A stretch of DNA of 64,000 nt, taken from positions 1,426,001-1,490,000 of the forward strand of contig CAXXHF010000002.1 in NCBI GenBank assembly GCA_963669405.2, given 5' to 3'. Within the stretch, counting starts at the first letter, position 1. The number at the start of each line of letters is the position of its first letter. The stretch comes from Aureisphaera sp963669405. Lineage in GTDB: Bacteria > Bacteroidota > Bacteroidia > Flavobacteriales > Flavobacteriaceae. The notes beneath the pieces were generated by a model that was not told where the DNA came from, did not search any database, and worked only from the letters and a program-made list of their open reading frames with translations. The position numbers and the translations under genes were made by a program. Positions 34,595 to 43,170 of this stretch are shown here, piece after piece.

Positions 34595-34609
34595 CAAAAG
34601 TGTTTTGTA
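34593..34609. promoter_or_regulatory. Palindrome over the TonB receptor promoter
   Basis: TACAAAA-GTG-TTTTGTA is a perfect 7-3-7 palindrome that abuts and overlaps the -7 box at 34587-34594. The half-site TACAAAA recurs at 34585-34591, eight bases before. A repressor or activator operator is plausible. Confidence 0.45.
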
Positions 34610-34684
34610 CTGAAAAAGTAAAAAAGCGACTGTTTTTTTAATTATTTGAATTGCATAACCTACTGATTATCTGTATATTTAACT

Positions 34685-37147
34685 GTGAACAAACCTAAAA
34701 ATAGATTTCCCTTAAAAATTATTGTTAGCTACCTTGTGCTTGGAGCATTAGCAGTGGTAGTAAGCTATTTTTTGTACACAGAATATCGAACTTATATAGC
34801 TGCTTCTAGAAACCAACCCGAGACCGAAAAAATTATAGAAACCGGAACCCTTATAAATGAAGTTTATGAGACCGACAGTTTTTCCCGTATAGCCTTACTC
34901 ACCCAGAAACAGGAAGATTTTGATCAGTACTTAGAAAAAAGCCACGCTCTTTATCAAAAAATTGACACCCTAAAATCGATCATTCCAGATTCGAGTCAAA
35001 AAGTCCAACTGGATAGTGTAAAAGCTTTAATCGAGCGAAAAATCCAAAACATAGAACAGCTACGGGTCCTAAAGCTTACCAGCGAACAAGACACCTCTTT
35101 AGATGATATCTTACGTGAATTCAAAAAATTTGATCGTAAAATTGGACGGTTAAACATTGAAGATATTATAAAAAAGCCCGGTAAACTTACCTATGCAGAA
35201 AGAAAAGCTTGGGCCAAATGGGCAGATTACTTTACCGAAACCAATGTAGGTTTTGACACCACACAGGTAAATAGTATAACTATTGATAGTTTGGTAAAGA
35301 TTTCAAGATATATTGTACTAGAAGCCAAAAGAGAAAACTCCATAACCAGAGTGGCCTTAAAAGAAAAAGAAAATGAATTGCTCCAAAATGAATTGGACAT
35401 TTCATACCGTCTTCGAAAAATGATTTCAGATTTTGATGCTGAGGTAAACCGTAACTGGCATATAGAAAATCAGAAAAGGCAGGCCTCTGAAGCAAAGACC
35501 AAAAATGTGTTACGCACTGCAGGTATTTTAGGATTGTGTGTTATCGCTTTATTTTCTTACCTAATCATTACAGATTTCTTTAAAGCTGAACGGTTAAAAA
35601 GAAAGTTGCAACGGGAAAAGCAATATTCTGAAGAGGTTCTAAAGACAAGGGACCAATTAATGGCAACCGTGAGTCATGACCTAAAAACTCCATTGAATAC
35701 TATTGTGGGTTATTCAGAATTATTTACGCACACAACTCTTTCTGAAAAACAAAAAAACTACACCCAGCAGATTACTTCCAGTGCTCATTTTATCAGTAAA
35801 ATGGTGGATGACTTGTTGGATTTTTCTAAGCTCGAAGCAGGGAAACTACATATTGACAAAGTTTCTTTCTCTTTGGAAAATCTACTACACCAAATTGCCA
35901 AAGCTTCTAAAGACCTTCATATCCAAAAGCCTATTACCCTTAATCTCTATATAGACGAGTCTTTGGAGGGTAAGGTTTTTGAAAGTGATCCATTACGAAT
36001 CCAGCAAATTGTACACAATCTGGTGAGCAATGCCTATAAGTTTACCGAGAAAGGGCGTATACAAATTACAGCAAATGTTCTTAAAATAAAGGAAGAAAAT
36101 TACAAAGTAGAGATTGCAGTAACCGACTCTGGAATTGGGATCTCCAAAGAAAAACAACACCTTATTTTTAAAGAATTTACGCAAGCTGAAAACGATACCT
36201 TTCAAAAATTTGGTGGTAGTGGCTTAGGCTTGGCCATTTCAAAAAAGATAGCGAATTTATTAGGGGGTACACTAAAAGTACAAAGTACTTTAGGCGAAGG
36301 AAGTACTTTCTTTTTTACAGTTCCATTGTTAGTGGTTAATGGGAAAAAGGGCATGACATCAACACGTCATAGAGCTATAGAACTCAATGGAAATTTAAAG
36401 GCTGTCATTATTGATGATGACCCTTCCATGATTAAATTATTGAAAGAACTTTTTGAACAGATAAACATTGAGGTATATGGGTTTACTTCCTTTGATGACT
36501 TTAAGAAAGATGTTGATCTCGATTTCGACTTTGTACTAACAGATATTGAAATGCCGAAGGTCAATGGATTTGAAGTCGTGAAGCAACTTCAAGAAGGTGT
36601 CATAGCATCTTATAACACTCAGCCAATTATTGCCATGACAGGCGCTACACAATATCCCCGCAAAAAATACCTAGATTCTGGCTTTTCAGAAATGCTTCAA
36701 AAACCCTTTAGTAAAAATCAATTAATTGCTGCTTTAAATCCGTTATTCCTAAACCGAATTGAAACACATCTCCCCGAGCTACAGGTATTCAAGAATCCTT
36801 CTCATGAACTCTTCGACCTATCCTTTCTCGAATCTTTTTTAAACAATCATGAAAGCGTAAATGAAGTATTGGCCATTTTCTATGAACAAACAACAAAGGA
36901 CATGCAGCATATTGAAGCAGCCATTGCATCTTTTGATTGCCCCCTACTAGCAAATACGGCCCATAGAATGCTAACGATGTGCCGACAGCTAAACGCCAAA
37001 AGAATCAATCCCATTTTGGAAACTATGGAGCACTGTGCCAAAGGCAAAACCTCACAATCTGAAATGGAAAGCCTGTTTGCCAACTTAAAAATTGAGGTGC
37101 GCAATTTGACCGAAGCTCTTAAAAACAGGGAGAGAGTTACTGCTTAA
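34685..37147 (+). CDS. Hybrid sensor histidine kinase (HisKA-HATPase-REC-Hpt)
   Basis: The 820-residue protein starts at GTG. Layout: helix 1 (about 10-28), a helical extracytoplasmic region (about 30-275), helix 2 (about 278-298), HisKA with SHDLKTPLNTIVGYSE (His in HDLKTP), HATPase_c with VSNAYKFTEKG, DSGIGIS and GGSGLGLAIS, a REC domain (about 570-690) with IIDDDPSM, TDIEMP and a final Lys in LQKPFSK, and an Hpt domain (about 720-815) with TAHRML. It is a four-step phosphorelay in one chain. It ends 11 bases inside the convergent NtrC-type gene. Confidence 0.9.
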   Translation: MNKPKNRFPLKIIVSYLVLGALAVVVSYFLYTEYRTYIAASRNQPETEKIIETGTLINEVYETDSFSRIALLTQKQEDFDQYLEKSHALYQKIDTLKSIIPDSSQKVQLDSVKALIERKIQNIEQLRVLKLTSEQDTSLDDILREFKKFDRKIGRLNIEDIIKKPGKLTYAERKAWAKWADYFTETNVGFDTTQVNSITIDSLVKISRYIVLEAKRENSITRVALKEKENELLQNELDISYRLRKMISDFDAEVNRNWHIENQKRQASEAKTKNVLRTAGILGLCVIALFSYLIITDFFKAERLKRKLQREKQYSEEVLKTRDQLMATVSHDLKTPLNTIVGYSELFTHTTLSEKQKNYTQQITSSAHFISKMVDDLLDFSKLEAGKLHIDKVSFSLENLLHQIAKASKDLHIQKPITLNLYIDESLEGKVFESDPLRIQQIVHNLVSNAYKFTEKGRIQITANVLKIKEENYKVEIAVTDSGIGISKEKQHLIFKEFTQAENDTFQKFGGSGLGLAISKKIANLLGGTLKVQSTLGEGSTFFFTVPLLVVNGKKGMTSTRHRAIELNGNLKAVIIDDDPSMIKLLKELFEQINIEVYGFTSFDDFKKDVDLDFDFVLTDIEMPKVNGFEVVKQLQEGVIASYNTQPIIAMTGATQYPRKKYLDSGFSEMLQKPFSKNQLIAALNPLFLNRIETHLPELQVFKNPSHELFDLSFLESFLNNHESVNEVLAIFYEQTTKDMQHIEAAIASFDCPLLANTAHRMLTMCRQLNAKRINPILETMEHCAKGKTSQSEMESLFANLKIEVRNLTEALKNRERVTA

Positions 37148-38486
37148 GGTCGTACAAATCCATTTTATTGTACAAGGTCTTCCGTGTAATATTAAGCAAT
37201 CTAGCTGCTTTGGATTTATTATGGCCAGCTTCTTCTAAGGCATTGGCAATAAGTTGTTTTTCATTAAAACTTTTAGAAAAATTTTTAACAGGTTTTGGAC
37301 TTGAACCCAATAGGACTTCCTTGGGAATGGCATCCAGTTCTATATAGGCACTTGGTGTAAGCAACACTGCTCTTTTTAATACATTTTTCAATTCCCTCAA
37401 ATTTCCTGGCCAATTATAGTTTTTAAAAGCAGTTTCTACCTGAGGGGATAATCCCAGTATGTTTTTTTGAAGGGATTCATTTGCTTGCCCCAGAAAATAT
37501 TCAATATATAGGAACAGGTCTTCTTTACGCTCGTTAAGAGATGGAATCTGAATAGAAAACTCATTAAGGCGATGGTATAAATCTTCTCTAAAATTTCCTT
37601 TCGCAACTGCATCCATTAAATCTTCATTGGTAGCTGAGATAATACGTACATCTACATCGATTTCTGCATTACTACCTACAGGTTTAATTTTTCGTTCCTG
37701 TAATGCACGTAATAATTGTACTTGGTTCTCATAAGATAGGTTTCCTACCTCATCAAGGAATAAGGTTCCTCCATGTGCTGCTTCAAAATGCCCTTTCTTG
37801 TCATTTACAGCACCTGTAAAGCTTCCTTTTACATGACCAAAAAATTCACTTGCGGCAATTTCTTTCGGAATGGCACCACAATCCACAGCCACAAAATTCA
37901 TATTCCTTCTTTCACTGTATTCATGTATGGCCTGCGCGGCGACTTCTTTTCCAGTACCGCTTTCTCCCTGAATGAGTACGCCCATATTAGTAGGGCCAAC
38001 CAACTTAAGGTATTGATGAAACTTCTTTGCAGTTTCGCTAATACCCGCAACGAATGTTGTTTTTTGTAGCTCCCTCATTTCTTTAGGAGTTTGTATCACT
38101 TCGCTTTTTGCCTCTGGAATTGATATGTCTTCTCTTGACTGCTGCATGACCATTAAGAGTTCTTCTGGACGAAATGGTTTCGATATATAATCGAGGGCTC
38201 CTTTTTTTATGGCTTCAACAGCCGAGGAAACTTCGGCATAACCAGTCATCATGATAACTTGAGTGCATGGAGAATTTACTTTTGCAAACTCTAAAATGGA
38301 AAGTCCAGAACCATCTGGTAACTTTAGATCTGTGATCAATATAGAAAATGAATGTTCTAAAAGCTTTCCTTCTGCTTCTACCATAGAAGATACTGCTTCC
38401 ACATCATACCCTTTCCGTTCTAGAAAGGTTGAAAGCATTTTTAAGAAAGCGATATCATCTTCGAGGATTAAGATTTTATCTGCCAT
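37137..38486 (-). CDS. NtrC-family sigma-54-dependent response regulator
   Basis: The 449-residue protein has a receiver domain (about 1-120; DLKLPDGSG holds the phosphorylated Asp, and KPFRPEE holds the conserved Lys), an AAA+ domain (about 145-375) with Walker A GESGTGKE, the sigma-54 contact GSFTGAV (GAFTGA variant) and Walker B GGTLFLDEVGN, and a Fis-type helix-turn-helix at the end (NALEEAGHNKSKAARLLNI). It activates transcription from sigma-54 promoters. It is tail-to-tail with a hybrid kinase, and the two genes overlap by 11 bases, so they may be partners. Confidence 0.93.
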   Translation of the reverse strand: MADKILILEDDIAFLKMLSTFLERKGYDVEAVSSMVEAEGKLLEHSFSILITDLKLPDGSGLSILEFAKVNSPCTQVIMMTGYAEVSSAVEAIKKGALDYISKPFRPEELLMVMQQSREDISIPEAKSEVIQTPKEMRELQKTTFVAGISETAKKFHQYLKLVGPTNMGVLIQGESGTGKEVAAQAIHEYSERRNMNFVAVDCGAIPKEIAASEFFGHVKGSFTGAVNDKKGHFEAAHGGTLFLDEVGNLSYENQVQLLRALQERKIKPVGSNAEIDVDVRIISATNEDLMDAVAKGNFREDLYHRLNEFSIQIPSLNERKEDLFLYIEYFLGQANESLQKNILGLSPQVETAFKNYNWPGNLRELKNVLKRAVLLTPSAYIELDAIPKEVLLGSSPKPVKNFSKSFNEKQLIANALEEAGHNKSKAARLLNITRKTLYNKMDLYDLKQ

Positions 38487-38546
38487 AGGTTTGTTATAAC
38501 TTCGTAAAAATAAGAACTATACCTTTGGCCTACGTAAAATTTATCA

Positions 38547-38574
38547 TAAAAAAAGGGTGCCCCTAAAGGCACCC
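38547..38574 (-). terminator. Terminator of the small exported protein gene
   Basis: Minus-strand arms GGGTGCC and GGCACCC followed by TTTTTTT, downstream of the stop at 38608. Confidence 0.88.
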
Positions 38575-38607
38575 ATGCGAAGTATTGAATCTAAAAATAC
38601 CTGCAGC

Positions 38608-38916
38608 TTACTGCTTTTTAATCCACTCACCTTTACTGTTGGCATACAATGTTTTACTTAACTTATCGGGAGTGGTTACAACTAGTTTGAATTCACCTTT
38701 TTCATTAGCGTAAGCTTTGGATACTATAGCGCCTTCGAGGTCTTTAGCGATAGCATCCTTTACAGCTTGGGGTAATTCAGATGTCTTTACTTCTTTATAA
38801 CCATCTTGTGAGGAGGCAACTTGCGCTTTTGATGGAGTTTCCTTAAAAGATGATTGTGCATTAATGGAGGTTAGTGTTCCTAAAATTACCGCTGTTGCGA
38901 TGATTAACTTTTTCAT
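38608..38916 (-). CDS. Small exported protein, PepSY/BLIP-like
   Basis: Taken from the ATG at 38916 (MKKLIIATAVILG), the 102-residue protein has a signal peptide (about 1-20, ending TSINA) and a mature domain of about 80 residues. The pattern SELPQAVKDAIAKDLEGAIVSKAYANEKGEFKLVVT resembles PepSY-like beta-lactamase-inhibitor-type folds found in Bacteroidota. The final strand ends KGEWIKKQ. Probably periplasmic; function unknown. Confidence 0.75.
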   Translation of the reverse strand: MKKLIIATAVILGTLTSINAQSSFKETPSKAQVASSQDGYKEVKTSELPQAVKDAIAKDLEGAIVSKAYANEKGEFKLVVTTPDKLSKTLYANSKGEWIKKQ

Positions 38917-39127
38917 AGAGATTAAATTTTTTGTGGGGATAATCATTTTCATTTTTTCTGTTCGGTTTGTATATAGAAAAATTGATACCAAACTTTCCAA
39001 AAAACAAAAATGCATCTTAAATACATGATTATTAGTGATTTAAAATAATAATGAAAAAACTATTAGAAGATTAATTTGTGTAATTGGGTATCCATAGTGT
39101 GTAAAAATTATACACTTTCTGTGTCTA

Positions 39128-39532
39128 TTAATCCCATTTGGGTGGTTTTCTATCTTGCTTTCTAAGCGCTTTTAATTTTTTGGCCTTCAATCTCTTCTCA
39201 ATTACGTTTTTTGGGATTTTGGTTTGTTTTCTTGGTTTACGGATTTTGAGATTTTCTTGAAGTAAAGCTATCAGCTTATCAATGACAAGGGTCTTGTTCC
39301 TGTGTTGGCTTCGGGTAGATTCATCTTTAACTATTAGGATGCCTTTTTCAGAAATTCGTTGTGATAATCGTTCTTTCAGAAGTTCCTTTTCATTTTCAGT
39401 AAGTGCATTTGATTCGGACACATTGAAAAGCACTTCTACTTTGGTAGCAACTTTATTTACGTGTTGTCCTCCGGGACCACTACTCCTTGCTGTCCTAAAA
39501 TTTAATTCTTTTAAAAGTAGATCAATTTGCAT
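39128..39532 (-). CDS. arfB: Ribosome-rescue peptidyl-tRNA hydrolase ArfB
   Basis: The 134-residue protein has the release-factor catalytic GGQ in SSGPGGQHVNKVATKV and a basic C-terminal tail (KIRKPRKQTKIPKN, KALRKQDRKPP) that enters the empty mRNA channel. It frees stalled ribosomes by hydrolysing peptidyl-tRNA. Its ATG overlaps the DUF4301 stop by one base (TGATG). Confidence 0.93.
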   Translation of the reverse strand: MQIDLLLKELNFRTARSSGPGGQHVNKVATKVEVLFNVSESNALTENEKELLKERLSQRISEKGILIVKDESTRSQHRNKTLVIDKLIALLQENLKIRKPRKQTKIPKNVIEKRLKAKKLKALRKQDRKPPKWD

Positions 39533-41058
39533 CAGGCATTGGGACGATGCTCTTTTTTAAGCAAGTCGTTTACGGTTTTAACTGGATTGAATGTAATGAG
39601 CGGGACTTCCACAAAAACAGTGTTCCATTGTGCCATCCCTCCGTTCCAGAGGCCGGGAAGCTCCAATGCTTTAATGGGGTTGCCATTTTCAGATTTTTCA
39701 GAGATAAATCCGGTATTGGGATCAACAAATTGAGTAAGATCAAATTTATTGCCTTCAAAATCACGAAGTCCACATACCACATCTACCGGGTTAAAATGTG
39801 TAGCTTCACCCACAATAGCTTTTTGTCGTTCACTATCCATATCTATTTGTGATTTCTCTACAATCTGAAGGGAAACAAGTCCTTCTCCATTTTTTACCCA
39901 AAAGGGACCTCCCCCTGGAGCTCCTGTATTTCTTACCACCCCACAAACACGCAAAGGACGATTTAGGAACTCCGTCATAGAAGAAATTCCATGTGGAATG
40001 TCTTTAATATCCAATTCGTTCCAAACAAAGGATTGAATTTCCTTTACCTCTTCTAAGGTGACATTGTTTTGAAGTTTCTTTAAGTACCCAAAGATTTTTG
40101 ATTGTAATTGCAAAAGTTTTCCCGCCAGAATCTTCTTATAGCAACCAATCTCCTCATTGTATTCTTGAGCTGCTACATTGTCAATGTTTTTAATGAAGAC
40201 CAAATCTGCATTCACCTCATTCAGGTTTTGTAATAAAGCTCCGTGTCCTGAAGGACGGAACACCAACCGGTCATTTTTATCACGGAAAGGTTTGTTATCT
40301 AACGTAACTGCAATGGTATCTGTATCTTTATTCTGAAAGGAATAGGAGATGTGATATGTCTTTTTGGTCTTTCTACTTACGCGACTCCTTACCCTATCAA
40401 ACTCCTCTCGAAATGCTGTTACATGTTTTTCTGAAAATGTAAAATGCAGATATACATCATCTTTCACAGCTGCGTAATTACTAGCTTCTATTAGTTGTTC
40501 TTCGAAAGCCGAAGTAGCATATTTCTTATACCTATGAAAAGGAATAAGACCTTTGGGCATGTCTCCAAAATTAAGACCTTGTTTGCCCAGCATGGCATTT
40601 ACTAAGTAGTAATATCGTTTCCCTTTAGGTGATTTTTTATAATCGGGATACATTTCACGAATCTTCTTACGCACTTCATTTATAAAGGCAAAGTCTCCTA
40701 ACGAAGAAAAAAAGGTTTCTAAGTCCTGACTCGGATTCTTTTTAATATATGCTCGAAACAATTCTTTTTCGGGGTCGAAATTTTCCAAAAACCCATGCAG
40801 AAACTTAAACATCCGAGTTGCAGCTCCGGAGGCTGGAACAAATTTTACTACATCAAGCGTATCTTTTTTCCCATCGTAATAATTTTCCAGTTGCTTTCGT
40901 TCCTTTTCGTCCAATTGCCGAATTCCGTTTCCAACGGAGGCTGTGGTAATAACATTGGCATATGGAATTCCCCTACTAAAGGTTTCCAATTGTTTATAGA
41001 CTTTATGTAAGGTAAGTCCGTGACTTTCTATTTGATCTATATCCTGTTCCGTTAGCAT
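39532..41058 (-). CDS. DUF4301 protein
   Basis: The 508-residue protein matches DUF4301, a Bacteroidota family. Visible elements: FVPASGAATRMFKFL near residue 95 (an NTP-transferase-like PASGAATR loop), and GRPSGHGALLQNLNEV-type region read as FRPSGHGALLQNLN. The SGAATRM loop resembles nucleotidyltransferase glycine loops, and GHGALL recalls sugar-nucleotide pyrophosphorylases; this is weak evidence. It lies between arfB and a NadR-like kinase, overlapping both neighbours by one to a few bases. Confidence 0.82.
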   Translation of the reverse strand: MLTEQDIDQIESHGLTLHKVYKQLETFSRGIPYANVITTASVGNGIRQLDEKERKQLENYYDGKKDTLDVVKFVPASGAATRMFKFLHGFLENFDPEKELFRAYIKKNPSQDLETFFSSLGDFAFINEVRKKIREMYPDYKKSPKGKRYYYLVNAMLGKQGLNFGDMPKGLIPFHRYKKYATSAFEEQLIEASNYAAVKDDVYLHFTFSEKHVTAFREEFDRVRSRVSRKTKKTYHISYSFQNKDTDTIAVTLDNKPFRDKNDRLVFRPSGHGALLQNLNEVNADLVFIKNIDNVAAQEYNEEIGCYKKILAGKLLQLQSKIFGYLKKLQNNVTLEEVKEIQSFVWNELDIKDIPHGISSMTEFLNRPLRVCGVVRNTGAPGGGPFWVKNGEGLVSLQIVEKSQIDMDSERQKAIVGEATHFNPVDVVCGLRDFEGNKFDLTQFVDPNTGFISEKSENGNPIKALELPGLWNGGMAQWNTVFVEVPLITFNPVKTVNDLLKKEHRPNA

Positions 41059-41624
41059 TAAAGTGGCTTTTTAAGCGTTTGCAAGACTTGGGTTGCCTTT
41101 TTTATTCGCTCTTCCAATGTACCTTCTAATAGGGTATATGGAAGTTGATTTGTTATTAGTTCTGATTCAAAAATACGAAATAGTGTAGACCTATCCTCAG
41201 GTCTATCCCTAAGGTCATCCTTTTCCCACGGAACATCTATTTGTGTAAGAAAATAGTGATCATATACATGGTTTTTACAGGCTTCCACAATGGGTTCGGG
41301 ACAATACCCTTCATAATAATATTCGCAATAGACTTTAAGCTCACGCAAATTCGTGTCACAAAAAAGGTACGAATTTGCGTGAGCAGCTTTTTCATTTTCC
41401 AAAGCTATTTGTCCTTCTGCAATAGGAATAAGATCTCCTTTAGTTATAAGTTCCTTGTAGTTATCCCATTTCTCCTGAAGATAGCTTCGCATATATTCTG
41501 GCACCCAAGCTGTATGGTATTTTTCGGCTAAAGCTTTTGCCAAAGTGGTTTTCCCTGTAGATTCTGGCCCAAAAAGGACAATCTTTAGGCAATCACTGGG
41601 TCTTTGTCTAAGTGTTTTTTCCAT
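41058..41624 (-). CDS. NadR-like nucleoside kinase (AAA ATPase)
   Basis: The 188-residue protein has a P-loop LFGPESTGKTTLAKAL and the NadR-kinase pattern WVPEYMRSYLQEK, FCDTNLRELKVY and DDLRDRPEDR. NadR-type kinases phosphorylate nicotinamide riboside after uptake. It overlaps the PnuC gene by 40 bases, so the two are coupled, which fits a trap for a substrate taken in by PnuC. If the PnuC-like protein carries thiamine, the kinase could act on thiamine instead; this is a hypothesis. Confidence 0.85.
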   Translation of the reverse strand: MEKTLRQRPSDCLKIVLFGPESTGKTTLAKALAEKYHTAWVPEYMRSYLQEKWDNYKELITKGDLIPIAEGQIALENEKAAHANSYLFCDTNLRELKVYCEYYYEGYCPEPIVEACKNHVYDHYFLTQIDVPWEKDDLRDRPEDRSTLFRIFESELITNQLPYTLLEGTLEERIKKATQVLQTLKKPL

Positions 41625-42217
41625 GCTAGGTACCCATAAATGGCAATAACCGTAAAAATAAGATATTGCAAAGAGGTAAATGTAAATCCTTTATAAAAAT
41701 AGAGTGGAACGGATATGACATCACCAATAATCCAATAGATCCAATTCTCAATTTTCCGTTTGGCCATAAGCCACATCCCTACAAAGAAGATAGCAGTTGT
41801 AATGGTATCTACCGGTGCAGTCCAGCCTTCCCATTTATCAAACGATTTATATACAAAAAAGACAAATACCAGTGTGGCAGCAAAAATAAATACAGAATAG
41901 ATTTTCTCTTTTTTGGTTGTTTTTGAAATTGGGGTTACATGTGTTTCATCTACCTTTCGTGTCCAAATATACCAACCATACACACTCATGATGAAGTAAT
42001 AGCCATTGATCATCATATCCCCCAACAATGTCCACTTTAATAAAAGATATACAAAGATAGCCGTGCTTATCATACCCGTAGGAAACACCAACACATTATT
42101 TTGTTTTGAGAAAAGAACCGACAGCAATCCAAAAATAACGGCTATGATTTCGAGCACGATGTCTAAGGCCTCATACTCGGCATACTGGCCAAAAAGGAAA
42201 TCAAAAATGAGGCTCAT
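41585..42217 (-). CDS. PnuC-family vitamin transporter
   Basis: The 210-residue protein (from the ATG at 42217) has about seven helices and PnuC motifs: YYFIMSVYGWYIW and ENWIYWIIGDVISV. In nicotinamide riboside carriers the second motif usually has Asn where this one has Asp. PnuC carries nicotinamide riboside, but the related PnuT carries thiamine in Bacteroidota. Its gene follows one for a thiamine-binding-like protein and overlaps a kinase gene, so both substrates are possible. The start is chosen because MSLIFDFLFG begins the first helix; it overlaps the upstream gene end by 17 bases. Confidence 0.85.
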   Translation of the reverse strand: MSLIFDFLFGQYAEYEALDIVLEIIAVIFGLLSVLFSKQNNVLVFPTGMISTAIFVYLLLKWTLLGDMMINGYYFIMSVYGWYIWTRKVDETHVTPISKTTKKEKIYSVFIFAATLVFVFFVYKSFDKWEGWTAPVDTITTAIFFVGMWLMAKRKIENWIYWIIGDVISVPLYFYKGFTFTSLQYLIFTVIAIYGYLAWKKHLDKDPVIA

Positions 42218-42461
42218 AGTCACTTCGGTTGGATTTAACAATTTTCATATAAAGCAATCCTTTGTCTATCGCTTCAAGTGCTATTTTCATTTCTCTTTGA
42301 AGCACCTCCATAACCACATCATATTCCCCATATACTTGAGTACTTAGTGGGTTTTCTAACACTATAAGGCCAGAGGACCGAAGGTTTTGTATAAAATTGA
42401 TAATGGGTGGTTCAAAATCGTCTTGTAAAGGAGTTAAAGTAAGTTCTACAGATATGTCCAT
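42201..42461 (-). CDS. Thiamine-binding-like protein (MTH1187/YkoF family)
   Basis: The 86-residue protein (from the ATG at 42461, MDISVELTLTPL) matches the small alpha/beta family PF01910, of which some members bind thiamine in the cytoplasm. The pattern VELTLTPLQDDFEPPIINFI and a final strand KGLLYMKIVK fit. It lies 1 base after the GGGP synthase stop and overlaps PnuC, so it is in the same operon. It supports a thiamine role for this operon, but the family is not proven to bind thiamine in every case. Confidence 0.8.
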   Translation of the reverse strand: MDISVELTLTPLQDDFEPPIINFIQNLRSSGLIVLENPLSTQVYGEYDVVMEVLQREMKIALEAIDKGLLYMKIVKSNRSDYEPHF

Positions 42462-42462
42462 A

Positions 42463-43167
42463 TTATGATATTTCTTTTTCGAATACAGTTCCCATGACCA
42501 CCATATCAGCTCCAGCATTATATGCATTCATCTTTTGCTCTTCTGTACGGATACCGCCACCTACAATTAGTGGAATGGTAAGATCAGCTTTCACAGCTTT
42601 TATGATTTCCATAGAAACAGGTTGAAGTGCCCCGCTTCCTGCTTCCAGATAGACTAATTGAGCTCCCATAAGTTCTCCCGCTTTGGCTGTATCTACAATT
42701 TCCTTAATGTGTTGTTGAGACATGGCTTCTGTCCCAGTAACTCGCGCTACTGCAGATTCGTTTCCTCCATCTAACAACACATATCCCGTAGGGATAACCT
42801 CTATATTAAGGTTTCTCAATGTTGCCGCAGCCTTTACTTGTTGTCCTATTAAGTACTCAGGATTTCGTCCTGAAAGCAGGCTTAAAAATAATAAGGCATC
42901 TGCATTACTTGCAATCTGATCATGGTTTCCGGGAAAAATAAAAATAGGCTTAGAGGTGCATTCTTTTAGAGCCTCAATTACTTGTTCTGTAAGCCCTTTG
43001 GGCACAGTACTCCCTCCAACAAAAATGTAGGTTGTATCTACAGGCAATTCTCTTAAAAATGAGGGGGTTTGTTGAATTTCAAATTTTTCGGGGTCAATTA
43101 AAATGGCCAGTGTCTTTCTTTTTTCTATGCAGGCTTGTTTTAGAGAATTATATAAAGTGACCTTCAT
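42463..43167 (-). CDS. Geranylgeranylglyceryl phosphate synthase
   Basis: The 234-residue protein is a TIM-barrel GGGP/PcrB-type prenyltransferase: LAILIDPEKFE at the start, FIFVGGS-type GGSTVPKG, PGNHDQIASNADALLFLS, EAGSGA, and VGGGIRTEEQ at the phosphate site. It joins geranylgeranyl (or similar) diphosphate to sn-glycerol-1-phosphate, an ether-lipid step best known in archaea. Bacteroidota members of this family are known. It follows the phosphopantetheinyl transferase gene by 3 bases. Confidence 0.9.
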   Translation of the reverse strand: MKVTLYNSLKQACIEKRKTLAILIDPEKFEIQQTPSFLRELPVDTTYIFVGGSTVPKGLTEQVIEALKECTSKPIFIFPGNHDQIASNADALLFLSLLSGRNPEYLIGQQVKAAATLRNLNIEVIPTGYVLLDGGNESAVARVTGTEAMSQQHIKEIVDTAKAGELMGAQLVYLEAGSGALQPVSMEIIKAVKADLTIPLIVGGGIRTEEQKMNAYNAGADMVVMGTVFEKEIS

Positions 43168-43170
43168 TGA

